Shown here: piece after piece, positions 7,608 to 14,961 of the stretch
Numbering within the stretch: position 1 is the stretch's first letter
Layout of the letters: every line of letters starts with the position of its first letter
NCBI GenBank assembly: GCA_965371445.1
Contig: CBDUYN010000042.1
Location: 1 to 57,128 of the forward strand
Direction: 5' to 3'
DNA from: DASWIG01 sp965371445
GTDB taxonomy: Bacteria; Acidobacteriota; Thermoanaerobaculia; Multivoradales; J023
Length of the DNA stretch: 57,128 nucleotides
Translations under genes and position numbers: made by a program
Notes under the pieces: generated by a model
The model's input: only the letters and a program-made list of their open reading frames with translations
The model's database searches: none
What the model was told of the DNA's origin: nothing

Positions 7608-8474
7608 ATGGCGAACGCGAAAAACCCACCCAGGAACCACTTCTCGATCCCCGTCGAGCGCGTCCGGCGCGATGCCGAGCCGGTCTTCCACGATCGCCTG
7701 GACCGACAGCTCCGCACGGGGACGATCGAGCTCGCTGTCGAGACGTTACGTCCGGTCCATGTCGGCTGCGGCTCGTTCGGAGTCTTTGAGGGCCAGCTCG
7801 TCAAGGAGGTGGCGCGGCAGGGTGGACGGCCGGTGATCCCCGGCAGCTCGATCAAGGGCGTCTGCCGTCAGACCTACGAGGTCCTGACGTCGAGCGCGGC
7901 GCCGTTCGACGAGAGGTACAACAAGAGGCGTCAGCAACCCCTGAGTGCCGCCGCGGCTCTCTTCGGCGCGCTGGGCTACCAAGGACGCGTCAGCTTCGAC
8001 GACGCGCTTTTGCCCGAGGACGTCGAGCCGGTCATGATCCTGCTTTCCGGCGCCTATCCGCCCCGGCAGAAGAAGGGCCGGCGCTTCTACGGCAGGATGC
8101 CGGCCGGCGCCGATCAGCGAAAGACGATCCCGGCGCTGGCCCTGCCCGAGGGTGTGACGCTCACCGCGACGCTCCGCTTCCGAAACCTCAACCGGGAGGA
8201 AGTCGGCGGCGTCCTGCTGAGCCTCGGCGTCGACCATTTCACGCCGAGGCTCGGAGGGGGCAAGTACGACGAGTGTGGCTGGGTTCGATTCCGCGTCCGG
8301 CGCTATCGTCTGCGCCAGGGGCTGGCGTTCGGCGGCGCCGAGTGGCAGGACGACGAAGGGGCCGTCGCCGACTTCACCCGGGAGTGCCTCGCCGCCTGCC
8401 ATCTGTCCATCGACGGCGAGGCTTCGTTGAAGACCCTGGTGAGCCGGTTGCAGGCTCGGGAGGTCGTGACGTGA
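7608..8474 (+). CDS. Cas7-type RAMP protein
   Basis: This 288-residue protein starts at the ATG after TTGAGGAAC. It carries VETLRPVHVGCGSFGVF, GGRPVIPGSSIKGVCRQTYE (about 77-96) and the C-terminal glycine loop FTPRLGGGKYDECGWVRFRV, all typical of RAMP/Cas7 folds. In place of the Csm3 catalytic aspartate it has FEGQLVKE, with glutamate as the nearest acid. It lacks the Cys cluster of its two upstream neighbours. Being last in the RAMP series, it may cap the crRNA 3' end. The stop overlaps the following GTG (GTGA). Confidence 0.78.
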   Translation: MANAKNPPRNHFSIPVERVRRDAEPVFHDRLDRQLRTGTIELAVETLRPVHVGCGSFGVFEGQLVKEVARQGGRPVIPGSSIKGVCRQTYEVLTSSAAPFDERYNKRRQQPLSAAAALFGALGYQGRVSFDDALLPEDVEPVMILLSGAYPPRQKKGRRFYGRMPAGADQRKTIPALALPEGVTLTATLRFRNLNREEVGGVLLSLGVDHFTPRLGGGKYDECGWVRFRVRRYRLRQGLAFGGAEWQDDEGAVADFTRECLAACHLSIDGEASLKTLVSRLQAREVVT

Positions 8475-9202
8475 AAGCCCGGAGAAAGGAAGAGCTGTTG
8501 CAGCTGGCCGACGTCCTGATCGGCCGACTGGGCAACGTGCCGGTCCCGGCGCTCCGCGACGTGTCCTTGAGACAGCGCGGTGCCGAGGTGGCGGCGGTGG
8601 GTATTCCTCCGTCATGCCTTGGACAGCTGACGTCTTTTCTTGCGGCCCACAGCGACCGGGGGGAGCTCGAAAGATTCCTCGGACTTCTCGATCAGCTCGA
8701 TCCTATCGCGTCGCAGAATCAGCAGAACCCCAAGGCCAACTATGCCGTCCTCAAGGGGGAAACGCAGCGGTTTCTGAAGGAGAATCCCGATCTGACCGCG
8801 GAGGAATGCCTCTACGTCCTGAGCTGGGCTCGGCGCTTGATGCCGTCGGAGAGTGTGGCAAAAGAGCGCCCGGCTCGCAATGGATCTGCCGTATCGCCGT
8901 CGAGGCCCAAGCCGAGAACGGCCGGCGAGCTCGCCCGGGAGCTGCGGAACCCGGATCGGGAGACCTGGTCGGGCGCGACGGTCTCGTACGATCCCGGGGG
9001 CGGTGGCGTCGTTCGGGCCGCGAGCGGCGGCAAGACGGCAGAGGCGCGTCAGAACGACGCGAAGCTTCTGATCGAGAGGCTGAGCCCGGAAGCGCGGGAA
9101 CGAATGGTCGAGAGGAAGAAACGAAGGCCCGTCAAGGCCGACGTAGACGTCGAGCGCGTCGGCCGTTCGTGGCGGCTCGTGGCCGTGACGGAGAGGAGGT
9201 AA
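8471..9202 (+). CDS. unrecognised protein in the cas operon
   Basis: This 243-residue protein starts at a GTG overlapping the stop of the previous RAMP gene, so it is translationally coupled to the complex genes. The N-terminal 130 residues look helical (ELLQLADVLIGRLGN; LERFLGLLDQLD; ETQRFLKENPDLTAEECLYV). A Pro/Arg-rich linker follows. The C-terminal part is basic and ends RRPVKADVDVERVGRSWRLV, which looks like a short beta unit. I see no RAMP glycine loop, no CARF motif and no nuclease motif. It may be a divergent type III-D accessory subunit such as a Csx19-type protein, but I cannot support that from motifs. Confidence 0.7.
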   Translation: MKARRKEELLQLADVLIGRLGNVPVPALRDVSLRQRGAEVAAVGIPPSCLGQLTSFLAAHSDRGELERFLGLLDQLDPIASQNQQNPKANYAVLKGETQRFLKENPDLTAEECLYVLSWARRLMPSESVAKERPARNGSAVSPSRPKPRTAGELARELRNPDRETWSGATVSYDPGGGGVVRAASGGKTAEARQNDAKLLIERLSPEARERMVERKKRRPVKADVDVERVGRSWRLVAVTERR

Positions 9203-9205
9203 GCG

Positions 9206-9928
9206 ATGGGAAAGAGCCCGGCTCATCGGCGAGAACCCCTGACGCTCCCCATCCTGCTCCTCGTCGTGTCGTCCTTGCTCAGCTTTGCCGGTAACCTCGC
9301 GGCAGCTTCGGTCGAGGCCGACTCGGAGCTTTGGCGGCTCCTCCTGATCGGGGCGCCGACCCTGGCCGTGCTCGTCATCGGTGGCTACCTGCTCTGGCAC
9401 CTCCGACGACCCTTGAGCGTCCATCTCTCTCACACGTTGATCGACAATGCCAGGCCCTGTAGGGGGCTCGTGGTCTTGGTGAGCCCAGGGCCTGGAAGCG
9501 AGTCCGCCAAGGCAGCCGTCCGCTATCATGCCGCGTCCTTGAAGCATGTCTGGTTGGTCCACTCCGATCGGTCGAGGTCAGCGGCTACCGAGGTCGTCGA
9601 GGAGATCAGCCAGGAAGGCGTCTACGGCGGACCCTTTGAAACGATCCCTATTTCGGACAGCCAATTCGAGAGCTACCCGGAGGTTGTCCGGGAGAGGATC
9701 GAAGACGGAGTCTTCCAGAGGTTGCCCGAAGGTGTAGAAGAGTCCGACGTCGTCATCGACGTCACCGGCGGCAGAAAGGCGACTACGGCGGGAGCGTTCC
9801 TGGTAGCCCTGCGACCAGGACGCCGAATGCAGATCGTCAAACCCAAGGAAACAGACGATCGAGCGCGGGCCACACATGCGGACGATCCTGTCGAAATCGT
9901 CCTCGACTACCAGGTGACGCGATGCTGA
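9206..9928 (+). CDS. two-TM CARF protein, putative cOA-gated membrane effector
   Basis: This 240-residue protein starts at an ATG after GAGAGGAGG. Two hydrophobic helices (about 12-34 and 44-66) are followed by a soluble domain with GLVVLVSPGPGSES (87-100), a basic stretch, and DVTGGRKATTAGAFLVAL (185-202), the second-strand motif typical of CARF domains. CARF domains bind cyclic oligoadenylates made by Cas10. TM-CARF proteins such as Cam1 and Csx23 defend by acting on the membrane. No nuclease or other effector domain is present, so the TM part is probably the output module. It closes the operon 3 bases after the previous gene. Ligand ring size cannot be read from sequence. Confidence 0.85.
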   Translation: MGKSPAHRREPLTLPILLLVVSSLLSFAGNLAAASVEADSELWRLLLIGAPTLAVLVIGGYLLWHLRRPLSVHLSHTLIDNARPCRGLVVLVSPGPGSESAKAAVRYHAASLKHVWLVHSDRSRSAATEVVEEISQEGVYGGPFETIPISDSQFESYPEVVRERIEDGVFQRLPEGVEESDVVIDVTGGRKATTAGAFLVALRPGRRMQIVKPKETDDRARATHADDPVEIVLDYQVTRC

Positions 9929-10392
9929 CTTGACGACGACGAGCTGAGGATCGTCGAGGATCTTTGACAACTAAATCGCCATCTATTTATCTGGGTGGCA
10001 AGCGGATCGCCGCCCGGGGCCAGCTCCTAGAATTAGTGGCTGCGTCGCTGGCCGTGGGCCTTCCTTAGAAGGACGTCGAAGTTGAGGCTTGCCCTTGGGG
10101 TCGGAGCTGGGAGATGCACGTCAAGGAAATCTGTCCGCGCAGCACGTCACGACTCTTATGCTGGGACCGCAGGCGTCCCGCCTGCCCTTCGTCCCACAGG
10201 GACGAAACCGCAAGAGCCGTCGAGGCACCGGCAGGACCACGCCCCTCGCCCGGTCTTCAACGGACTTCGTCCAGGGGCTTCCCTCTGACGCCGAAGTGGT
10301 GTAGGCTGGTGTCAGCAGACGCCCCAGGTCTCCGGCCCGACCGGCTCGGAACCGGGAGCTGCGGCAGCGGAGAGCGACTCTAGGAGGCCACA
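9929..10392 (+). other. intergenic region with a leader-like motif
   Basis: No gene is supported in these 464 bases. The string TCTTTGACAAC at 9961-9971 recurs at the start of the array leader with a single base difference (TTCTTTGACAAC at 11318-11329 shares all 11 bases). A GC-palindromic repeat lies at 10153-10207. The rest appears to be non-coding filler before relB. Confidence 0.4.
10153..10207 (+). repeat. palindromic dispersed repeat, copy 1
   Basis: The segment CTCTTATGCTGGGACCGCAG and the following CGTCCCGCC...GTCCCACAGGGAC recur in shortened form at 10890-10928. Both copies contain a GTCCC-NCA-GGGAC palindrome and the string CGCAGGCGTCCCGC. This looks like a short REP-type element; in copy 2 it marks the breakpoint of the cas1 gene. 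Confidence 0.5.
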
Positions 10393-10617
10393 ATGCTCAG
10401 CATACCCATGGACGCAGAGATCGAGCAACACCTTGAAGCGTTAGGGGCCAAGACCGCCGACAGCAAGACCAAATTCGCCCGCCAGAGGCTTCTTGATGCT
10501 CTCCGGGAGGACCGTGAAGATCAGGAGTGGGCCCGTATTGCGGAAGAGCGCTTAGCACAGCCCGAGAAGACCTACTCCCTCGAGGAAGTGGTCCAGGATC
10601 TTGGCCTGGAAAGTTAG
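10393..10617 (+). CDS. RelB/ParD-type antitoxin
   Basis: This 74-residue protein begins MLSIPMDAEIEQHLEALGAK after a GGAGG ribosome site. It has the short N-terminal DNA-binding look of ribbon-helix-helix antitoxins and the toxin-binding tail KTYSLEEVVQDLGLE that is characteristic of RelB-type partners of RelE. It overlaps the TTG start of the following relE-type gene by 17 bases. Because that toxin is frameshifted, this antitoxin is probably left without a working partner in cis. Confidence 0.8.
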   Translation: MLSIPMDAEIEQHLEALGAKTADSKTKFARQRLLDALREDREDQEWARIAEERLAQPEKTYSLEEVVQDLGLES

Positions 10618-10868
10618 GCTCCGCGAAAGAGCGCGAAGGGATCTGGAGCGACTTGACCGGGTTGTCCAGCGCAGGATCGTCCACTTCTTGACGGAGCGGA
10701 CCGCCACCAGCGAGGACCCGAGGCGCTTGGGCAAGCCCCCTATTGGGCAAGCTCGCTGGTCTCTGGTGTTATCGTGTTGGAGACTACCGAATCATCTGTC
10801 TCATCAAGGATGCTCACCTGCTGGTCGAAGTTGTCGCGATAGGGCACCGCAGCGACATCTACAAATGA
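10601..10868 (+). pseudogene. frameshifted RelE-family toxin
   Basis: The TTG at 10601 opens WKVRLRERARRDLERLDRVV, a typical RelE start. The match breaks at the run of five C at 10736-10740. One base fewer there restores LGKLAGLWCYRVGDYRIICL followed by VEVVAIGHRSDIYK and a stop at 10868, the normal RelE ending. As written, translation runs on out of frame to 10888. The toxin is therefore inactive unless the frame slips at the homopolymer or the base is a sequencing error. Confidence 0.82.
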
Positions 10869-10889
10869 ACTTCGTAGCCATCATATGAG

Positions 10890-10928
10890 CTCTTATTGCT
10901 GGGAGCGCAGGCGTCCCGCAGGGACAAG
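10890..10928 (+). repeat. palindromic dispersed repeat, copy 2
   Basis: This is a shortened copy of the element at 10153-10207 (CTCTTAT, TGCTGGGA, CGCAGGCGTCCCGC, AGGGAC). It ends exactly where recognisable cas1 sequence begins, suggesting that its arrival or recombination at it removed the 5' half of cas1. Confidence 0.5.
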
Positions 10929-11324
10929 GCTCGGGGCTTCGACCCCGCCGTCGGCTTCTTCCACGGCATCCGCTACGGTCGCAAGTCCTTCTCTCTCGAC
11001 ATCGTCGAGATTTTCCGGCAGCCCGTCATCGACCGGCTCACCCTGCGGCTCTTCAACCGCGGACAGGTTACGCCGGAGGACTTCGAGGGCGGCGAGAAGG
11101 GCCTGCGGCTGGTCCCGGACGCCTTCCAGCGCTACCTCGGGCTCTACGAGGAGCAGCTGCGCTCGCCGAGCGAGGGGAAGGAGACTCCGACCTGGCGGGA
11201 ACAGCTCCGGCAGCAGGTCGAGGCCCTCAAGGACATGGTCATGGACGGGGAGCCCCGGATGCTGTATACTTGGACTGGTGAAAGTCGAGGTGATCACACT
11301 CGTGAGGTGATCCCTGTTCTTTGA
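10926..11324 (+). pseudogene. cas1: 5'-truncated cas1 (C-terminal part only)
   Basis: About 133 codons match the C-terminal half of Cas1, the CRISPR integrase: GFDPAVGFFHGIRYGRKS, then FSLDIVEIFRQPVIDRLTLR, LFNRGQVTPEDFE and KGLRLVPDAFQRYL. The conserved His (GFFHG) and the Asp/Glu of SLDIVE survive, but the N-terminal domain and the first catalytic glutamate are missing. Cas1 is normally around 300-340 residues. The frame can be read from an ATG at 10896 inside the dispersed repeat, giving a 142-residue product unlikely to work. No cas2 follows; the leader starts immediately. Confidence 0.85.
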
Positions 11325-11661
11325 CAACATATGATCGGGAAATGTGGAGATTTTCTTCACAGCTGGGTGATCTCTGAACATCGGTGAGGCCTACTCTATC
11401 CCACGCGAAAGGACTTGCCTCGCGAATGTGGGCAATCTGGTCCTCCACATAGGAGGAATCCGCTAACCTCCGAGACCCCCGAAAAAGGGGGGAGGTTAGC
11501 GGAATCGCCGAAACCGCCCTAAGCCCTTTGTTTTCAGCAGTTTAGGTGCGTTGGTTCCAGAACGGAACCGGCCACTATCGGGAACGCCGGGGGCGATTTT
11601 GGGGAGGTTAGCGGATCGGGGTACTTAAGTCCTTTGTTTTCAAGGACTTAGGAGGGCAGCT
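11319..11661 (+). promoter_or_regulatory. CRISPR leader with duplicated hairpin module
   Basis: This A/T-richer stretch precedes the first repeat. It opens with TTCTTTGACAAC (a TTGACA at 11321-11326 overlapping the cas1 stop). An inverted repeat CCGCTAACCTCC/GGAGGTTAGCGG pairs 11460-11471 with 11491-11502. A module consisting of GGAGGTTAGCGGA plus TAAG(C/T)CCTTTGTTTTCA occurs twice, at 11491-11546 and 11603-11652. The second copy contains the hairpin AAGTCCTT-tgttttc-AAGGACTT and ends 9 bases before repeat 1. This is the expected place for the array promoter and integration signals. No clear -10 box was found. Confidence 0.65.
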
Positions 11662-12307
11662 GTGGAAATCGGATGTGGACCCTTCGGGGGATTGAGACAC
11701 AAAGGCGAGGTCGCCTGCGAGATGTGGCACGAAGATTTCGTGGAAATCGGATGTGGACCCTTCGGGGGATTGAGACACGACCATCGAATACGACCTCCTT
11801 GAACGACGCTTCAGTGGAAATCGGATGTGGACCCTTCGGGGGATTGAGACAAGGATGCGCAGATTTCGCTAACATTCCGCGGTCCCTCTCGTGGGAATCG
11901 GATGTGGACCCTTCGGGGGATTGAGACTTTTACGGTGTGGTGTAGATCCAGATCGCGGCGATCGGGTGGGAATCGGATGTGGACCCTTCGGGGGATTGAG
12001 ACAGTTCAGCCAAGCGCAGAGATCACCTGACTCGAAATCGTCAGTGGAAATCGGATGTGGACCCTTCGGGGGATTGAGACTCGCGGCGACGGCGTAGATC
12101 CGCTTGCCGAGAGTCGGGTGGAAATCGGATGTGGACCCTTCGGGGGATTGAGACAATCGATTCCAGACTACCCAACAGAGTAAGCCCCTTCTTGAGGTGG
12201 AAATCGGATGTGGACCCTTCGGGGGATTGAGACATTAGGATCCCTGCGGGATCGCGACAGAACCGAAAGGGTGGAAATCGGATGTGGACCCTTCGGGGGA
12301 TTGAGAC
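11662..12307 (+). CRISPR. CRISPR array, 9 repeats of 37 bp, 8 spacers
   Basis: Repeats start at 11662, 11740, 11814, 11891, 11966, 12044, 12118, 12197 and 12271, each 37 bp, beginning GTGGAAATCGGATGTGGACC and ending ATTGAGAC. Repeats 4 and 5 read GTGGGAATC (one A-to-G change); the others are identical. Spacers are 41, 37, 40, 38, 41, 37, 42 and 37 bp and all differ. The ATTGAGAC end is like the 8-nt 5' handle of type III crRNAs and sets the direction as +, the same as the cas operon. The last repeat is not degenerate. No partial repeat is seen on either side. Confidence 0.98.
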
Positions 12308-12587
12308 ACTTGTAAGCCAGTTCGTTTCCCCCTTTTCCTTTCCACTCCGGTAGAACGGGACCTCACACCCGGTAGCTGAACCTTGGGCGAAGCTCTCGCG
12401 ACGGCAGCTCCCCACGTTCGCGGGCCAAAGCCCGTGGGCTGGCGCGGGTGCCTTCTGCTTTTCGGCTCGAAGGACAGCAGGGTTTGGTATACTGCCTCCT
12501 GGAAGGGCGCCCGGCTCTACCGAGCGTCCGGTTCCGTATTCTGAGAGCTACAGTGCCAGGTCCCTGACCGGCCACCGGAGATTCCGC

Positions 12588-12917
12588 ATGGAAGTCGCAT
12601 TTCAGATCCCTGACGACCTCGGCGAGAAGCTGATGAGCCGCTGGGAGGACCTGCCGCGCAGTGCCTTGGAGGCCCTGGCTGGAGGCGTGGCGGAAGAGCT
12701 CCGGCATCCGGGGGCAGGACCGCTCATCCAGCGGTGGATCGCAGATCCTCCGGGTTGGCTGGAAACGCGAGGCGTACCTGAAGTGATCGACCCTGCCCTG
12801 CGGCTCCTGCACCGAGGCGAACGGGAAGAGCCATCTGGCTCGCGGAGCAAGAACGCGCCGACCTGCTGCTCATCGACGAACGTCGAGGTCGGGCGGTAGC
12901 CGAGCAGCGAGGCCTTC
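12588..12917 (+). pseudogene. fused and frameshifted UPF0175 antitoxin / DUF3368 toxin
   Basis: The ATG opens MEVAFQIPDDLGEKLMSRWE, the start of a UPF0175-type antitoxin, but after about 32 residues the frame passes into PLIQRWIADPPGWLE, part of a DUF3368 PIN-like toxin, the usual partner. The middle of both genes is deleted. At about 12825-12830 two extra bases shift the frame; in the other frame EAIWLAEQERADLLLIDERR and GRAVAEQRGLP continue the toxin. As read, the product ends at 12899. A new sequence starts abruptly near 12920. Confidence 0.72.
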
Positions 12918-12923
12918 CCGGAC

Positions 12924-13511
12924 GTGGACGCGGCAGAGGGTGTCGGGGAGATCTCCGACGAGGCGCTCGCCACCCGCTGGCAGCGCTTCCACGAGCGGAT
13001 CACGACCGGCGAAGCTCGTCCGGCGGAGGTGATCGAGATCGCGGCGCGGAAGGCGCCCGCTCCGAGACGCTGGCCGTCCCTTTCCCGGCTGGCGGCGGCG
13101 GCGATCCTGGCCTTCGGTCTCGGGTTGGGCTCCGGCCTGGTGATCGACCGGACCGTTCGCGAGCCGCTGCCGGCGGCGGCGGTCAACGTGACCATCGCCT
13201 ATCCGGAGCCGGAAGGCGCCGCCGCTGAGCGATCCACCGTGCCCACCGTGGTGGAGCTGCCGGAGTCGGCCGGAGCCTGGGTGCTGGTCCTCGGCCTCGT
13301 CGACGGCCCTGTCGACGACGGCTACTCGGCGACGATCAAGGATTCCCGAGGCGTCGAGGTGTGGTCGGGTACCGGCCTTCGACCCACGGCCGCGGGCATG
13401 TTCCACCTGGCGTTCCGCCGCGGGTTCCTGCCGGCCGGAGGCTACCGGCTCGTCCTCTACGGCCGCGATGGAGAGGTCGCGACCTACGCCTTCCGGCTTG
13501 TCGAGGTGTAG
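12924..13511 (+). CDS. anti-sigma-like membrane protein, 5' truncated
   Basis: This 195-residue frame starts at a GTG right at the junction with the decayed toxin, so the true N terminus is probably lost. It has one TM helix (about 53-76, LAAAAILAFGLGLGSGLVID) followed by an extracytoplasmic domain ending GGYRLVLYGRDGEVATYAF. Single-TM proteins with such tails often sit beside ECF sigma and CHAT genes in Acidobacteriota-like genomes; that context is family knowledge, not shown here. A related tail fragment is at 14431-14495. It may still be expressed but lacks an obvious ribosome site. Confidence 0.5.
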   Translation: MDAAEGVGEISDEALATRWQRFHERITTGEARPAEVIEIAARKAPAPRRWPSLSRLAAAAILAFGLGLGSGLVIDRTVREPLPAAAVNVTIAYPEPEGAAAERSTVPTVVELPESAGAWVLVLGLVDGPVDDGYSATIKDSRGVEVWSGTGLRPTAAGMFHLAFRRGFLPAGGYRLVLYGRDGEVATYAFRLVEV

Positions 13512-13576
13512 GCTACTCTTTGTGGCCGTTGACGTTTCGCGCTCCCAGAGACAGAATAGACGTCGGAGGACGAGTG

Positions 13577-13876
13577 ATGACAGACGAAAGAGCTTTGCAT
13601 CTGCATGATCGCGCCGTCCGCGGAGAGTCCCTCACGGACGAAGAGAAGGCCTTGCTCGAGGGCTGGTACGCGACTCAGGACGCTGCCGAGACCCGGGAGC
13701 TCGCATCCGCCGACACCGAGCCAGTCGACCTCACCGAACGGATCCACGCATCCCTGGAGCAGATCGCCGAAGCAACGCGCCAGATCCGGCAAACGATGGC
13801 CGACAACGACTCACTGCGCCGCGAGATCGCGAGTCTGCGTCTGGAGCTCGGTCAGCAGATAGCACTCTCCGCATGA
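13577..13876 (+). CDS. small coiled-coil protein upstream of HNH gene
   Basis: This 99-residue protein starts MTDERALHLHDRAVRGESLT at an ATG preceded by GGAGGACGAG. The C-terminal 45 residues (SLEQIAEATRQIRQTMADN and following) form a likely coiled coil. Its stop overlaps the start of the HNH gene as ATGA, so the two were translated together, in the manner of an immunity or partner protein. I recognise no family with confidence. Confidence 0.65.
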   Translation: MTDERALHLHDRAVRGESLTDEEKALLEGWYATQDAAETRELASADTEPVDLTERIHASLEQIAEATRQIRQTMADNDSLRREIASLRLELGQQIALSA

Positions 13877-14405
13877 GTCTCCCCGCCGAGCTCCGCGAGT
13901 TGGTTCGGCAACGCGCCAACTATCGTTGTGAATTCTGTGGGATCCATGAGACGGATGCTGGTGGCGAGCTGACCATCGACCACTATTGCCCCCGAGCGCG
14001 GGGCGGTAGCGACGATCGGACAACCTGATCTACGCTTGCAGTCGCTGCAATCTCTACAAGCACGACTACTGGCCCGAAAGTCCGGCCGCTACGCCACTAT
14101 GGAATCCTCGTGAGGAGCCCTTCGCGGCCCATTTTGTCGAGCTTCCCGGCGGCATCTTGGAATCCGGCAGCCCAACCGGCGCACTCACCATGCGCCAGCT
14201 TCGACTCAACCGTTCGCAACTCGTCGCCAACCGCCAACGGGGTCAACAGATCGTGGAGCTCCAGAAACAGCGGGAGCTCTATGAGGCTATCGTCACCATC
14301 CTTGGCCAACTCCTCGCTGAACAGTCGGCGGTGGCTGATCAGCAGTCCGAGCTTCTCCGGGATCTACGTGAGCTCCTTGTGCAGCTTCTCCACTCCCGTC
14401 ACTGA
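13873..14405 (+). pseudogene. frameshifted HNH endonuclease
   Basis: Translation from the ATG gives ELVRQRANYRCEFCGIHE and ELTIDHYCPRARGGSDD, a clear HNH nuclease with its zinc CxxC and the DH of the active site, then stops early near 14029. Adding one base near 14015 (GATCGGAC for an expected GATCCGGAC) restores DNLIYACSRCNLYKHDYWP, the second CxxC and N, and a tail to 14405 ending in a coiled-coil. The gene is broken by a single-base deletion unless this is a sequencing error. Confidence 0.8.
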
Positions 14406-14430
14406 CTCTGGCTCGCGTGGAGGCGGTCCG

Positions 14431-14495
14431 GCCGCGTGTTCCTGCCGCCCGAGGACTACCGGCTCTTCCTCTATGGCCGCGCTGGAGAGTCTGAG
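14431..14495 (+). pseudogene. fragment of an anti-sigma-like gene tail
   Basis: In one frame the segment reads RVFLPPEDYRLFLYGRAGES, a clear paralogue of the end of the protein at 12924-13511 (RGFLPAGGYRLVLYGRDGE). It has no start and merges into the next HNH-like frame. It is a leftover of duplication and deletion. Confidence 0.65.
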
Positions 14496-14739
14496 ACGTC
14501 TGCGTTGGGAGCTCGGGTTCACGTGCTCCTTCTGTCTCTGCCACGAAGCGGACCTCGCTCTTGATGGCGCCGAAGGTACTGGCATCACGCAGACGGAGCA
14601 TTGGATCCCTGTCAGCGAAGACAAAATCAAGGTCAACGACTACAGTAACTGCTTCTACATCTGCCGCTATTGCAACAACTCCCGAGGAGCCATGCCCATC
14701 GCTGAGGTCGACCATTTCGCGACCCTGGCCACTGCCGGA
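14473..14739 (+). pseudogene. HNH-like zinc-cysteine fragment
   Basis: From an ATG at 14473 the frame encodes LGFTCSFCLCHEADLALDGA, ITQTEHWIPVSEDK and CFYICRYCNNSRGAMP, two CxxC pairs bracketing an EHW, like HNH nucleases that lead with a zinc finger. The N terminus is fused to the preceding fragment. The frame stays open to 15003, but from 14740 it is antisense to hicB, so its 3' end is not original. It is best read as a truncated nuclease gene. Confidence 0.5.
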
Positions 14740-14961
14740 TCAGGCGACCACTTGTACCGGCCGTGTGCGGGGAGGTGGAAGGGTTCGGCCTTCCTTCTCG
14801 AAGTGACGGACGACGTCCTCGACAACCTCGCAAAGCTCCGCGTAAAGCCGCACCGGGTCCTCGCCATGGATCCCGGTGATCAGATCAGGACACTTGCCAA
14901 GGTAGGTAGCGTCGTCCTCGCTCCATTCGACCCACTTGTGGTATCGGTCGCTCAGCTTCAT
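14740..14961 (-). CDS. hicB: HicB-family antitoxin
   Basis: This 73-residue protein reads MKLSDRYHKWVEWSEDDATY, then LGKCPDLITGIHGEDPVRLY and VEDVVRHFEKEGRTLPPP, the layout of partial-RNase-H-fold HicB antitoxins. Its start overlaps the stop of the upstream hicA-like frame as ATGA, the standard hicAB arrangement. It would neutralise the HicA mRNA interferase and repress the operon. The C-terminal DNA-binding domain of longer HicB proteins is absent, as in the short subfamily. Confidence 0.82.
   Translation of the reverse strand: MKLSDRYHKWVEWSEDDATYLGKCPDLITGIHGEDPVRLYAELCEVVEDVVRHFEKEGRTLPPPRTRPVQVVA

Noticed and set aside
8471..9202. Naming the unknown cas-operon gene csx19
   Set aside because: Position fits, but no motif that I can match to Csx19 is visible.
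1927..9928. Classification as type III-B (Cmr) or III-A (Csm)
   Set aside because: No Cmr-specific subunits, no HD domain on Cas10, no Csm6; the Csx10 motifs point to III-D.
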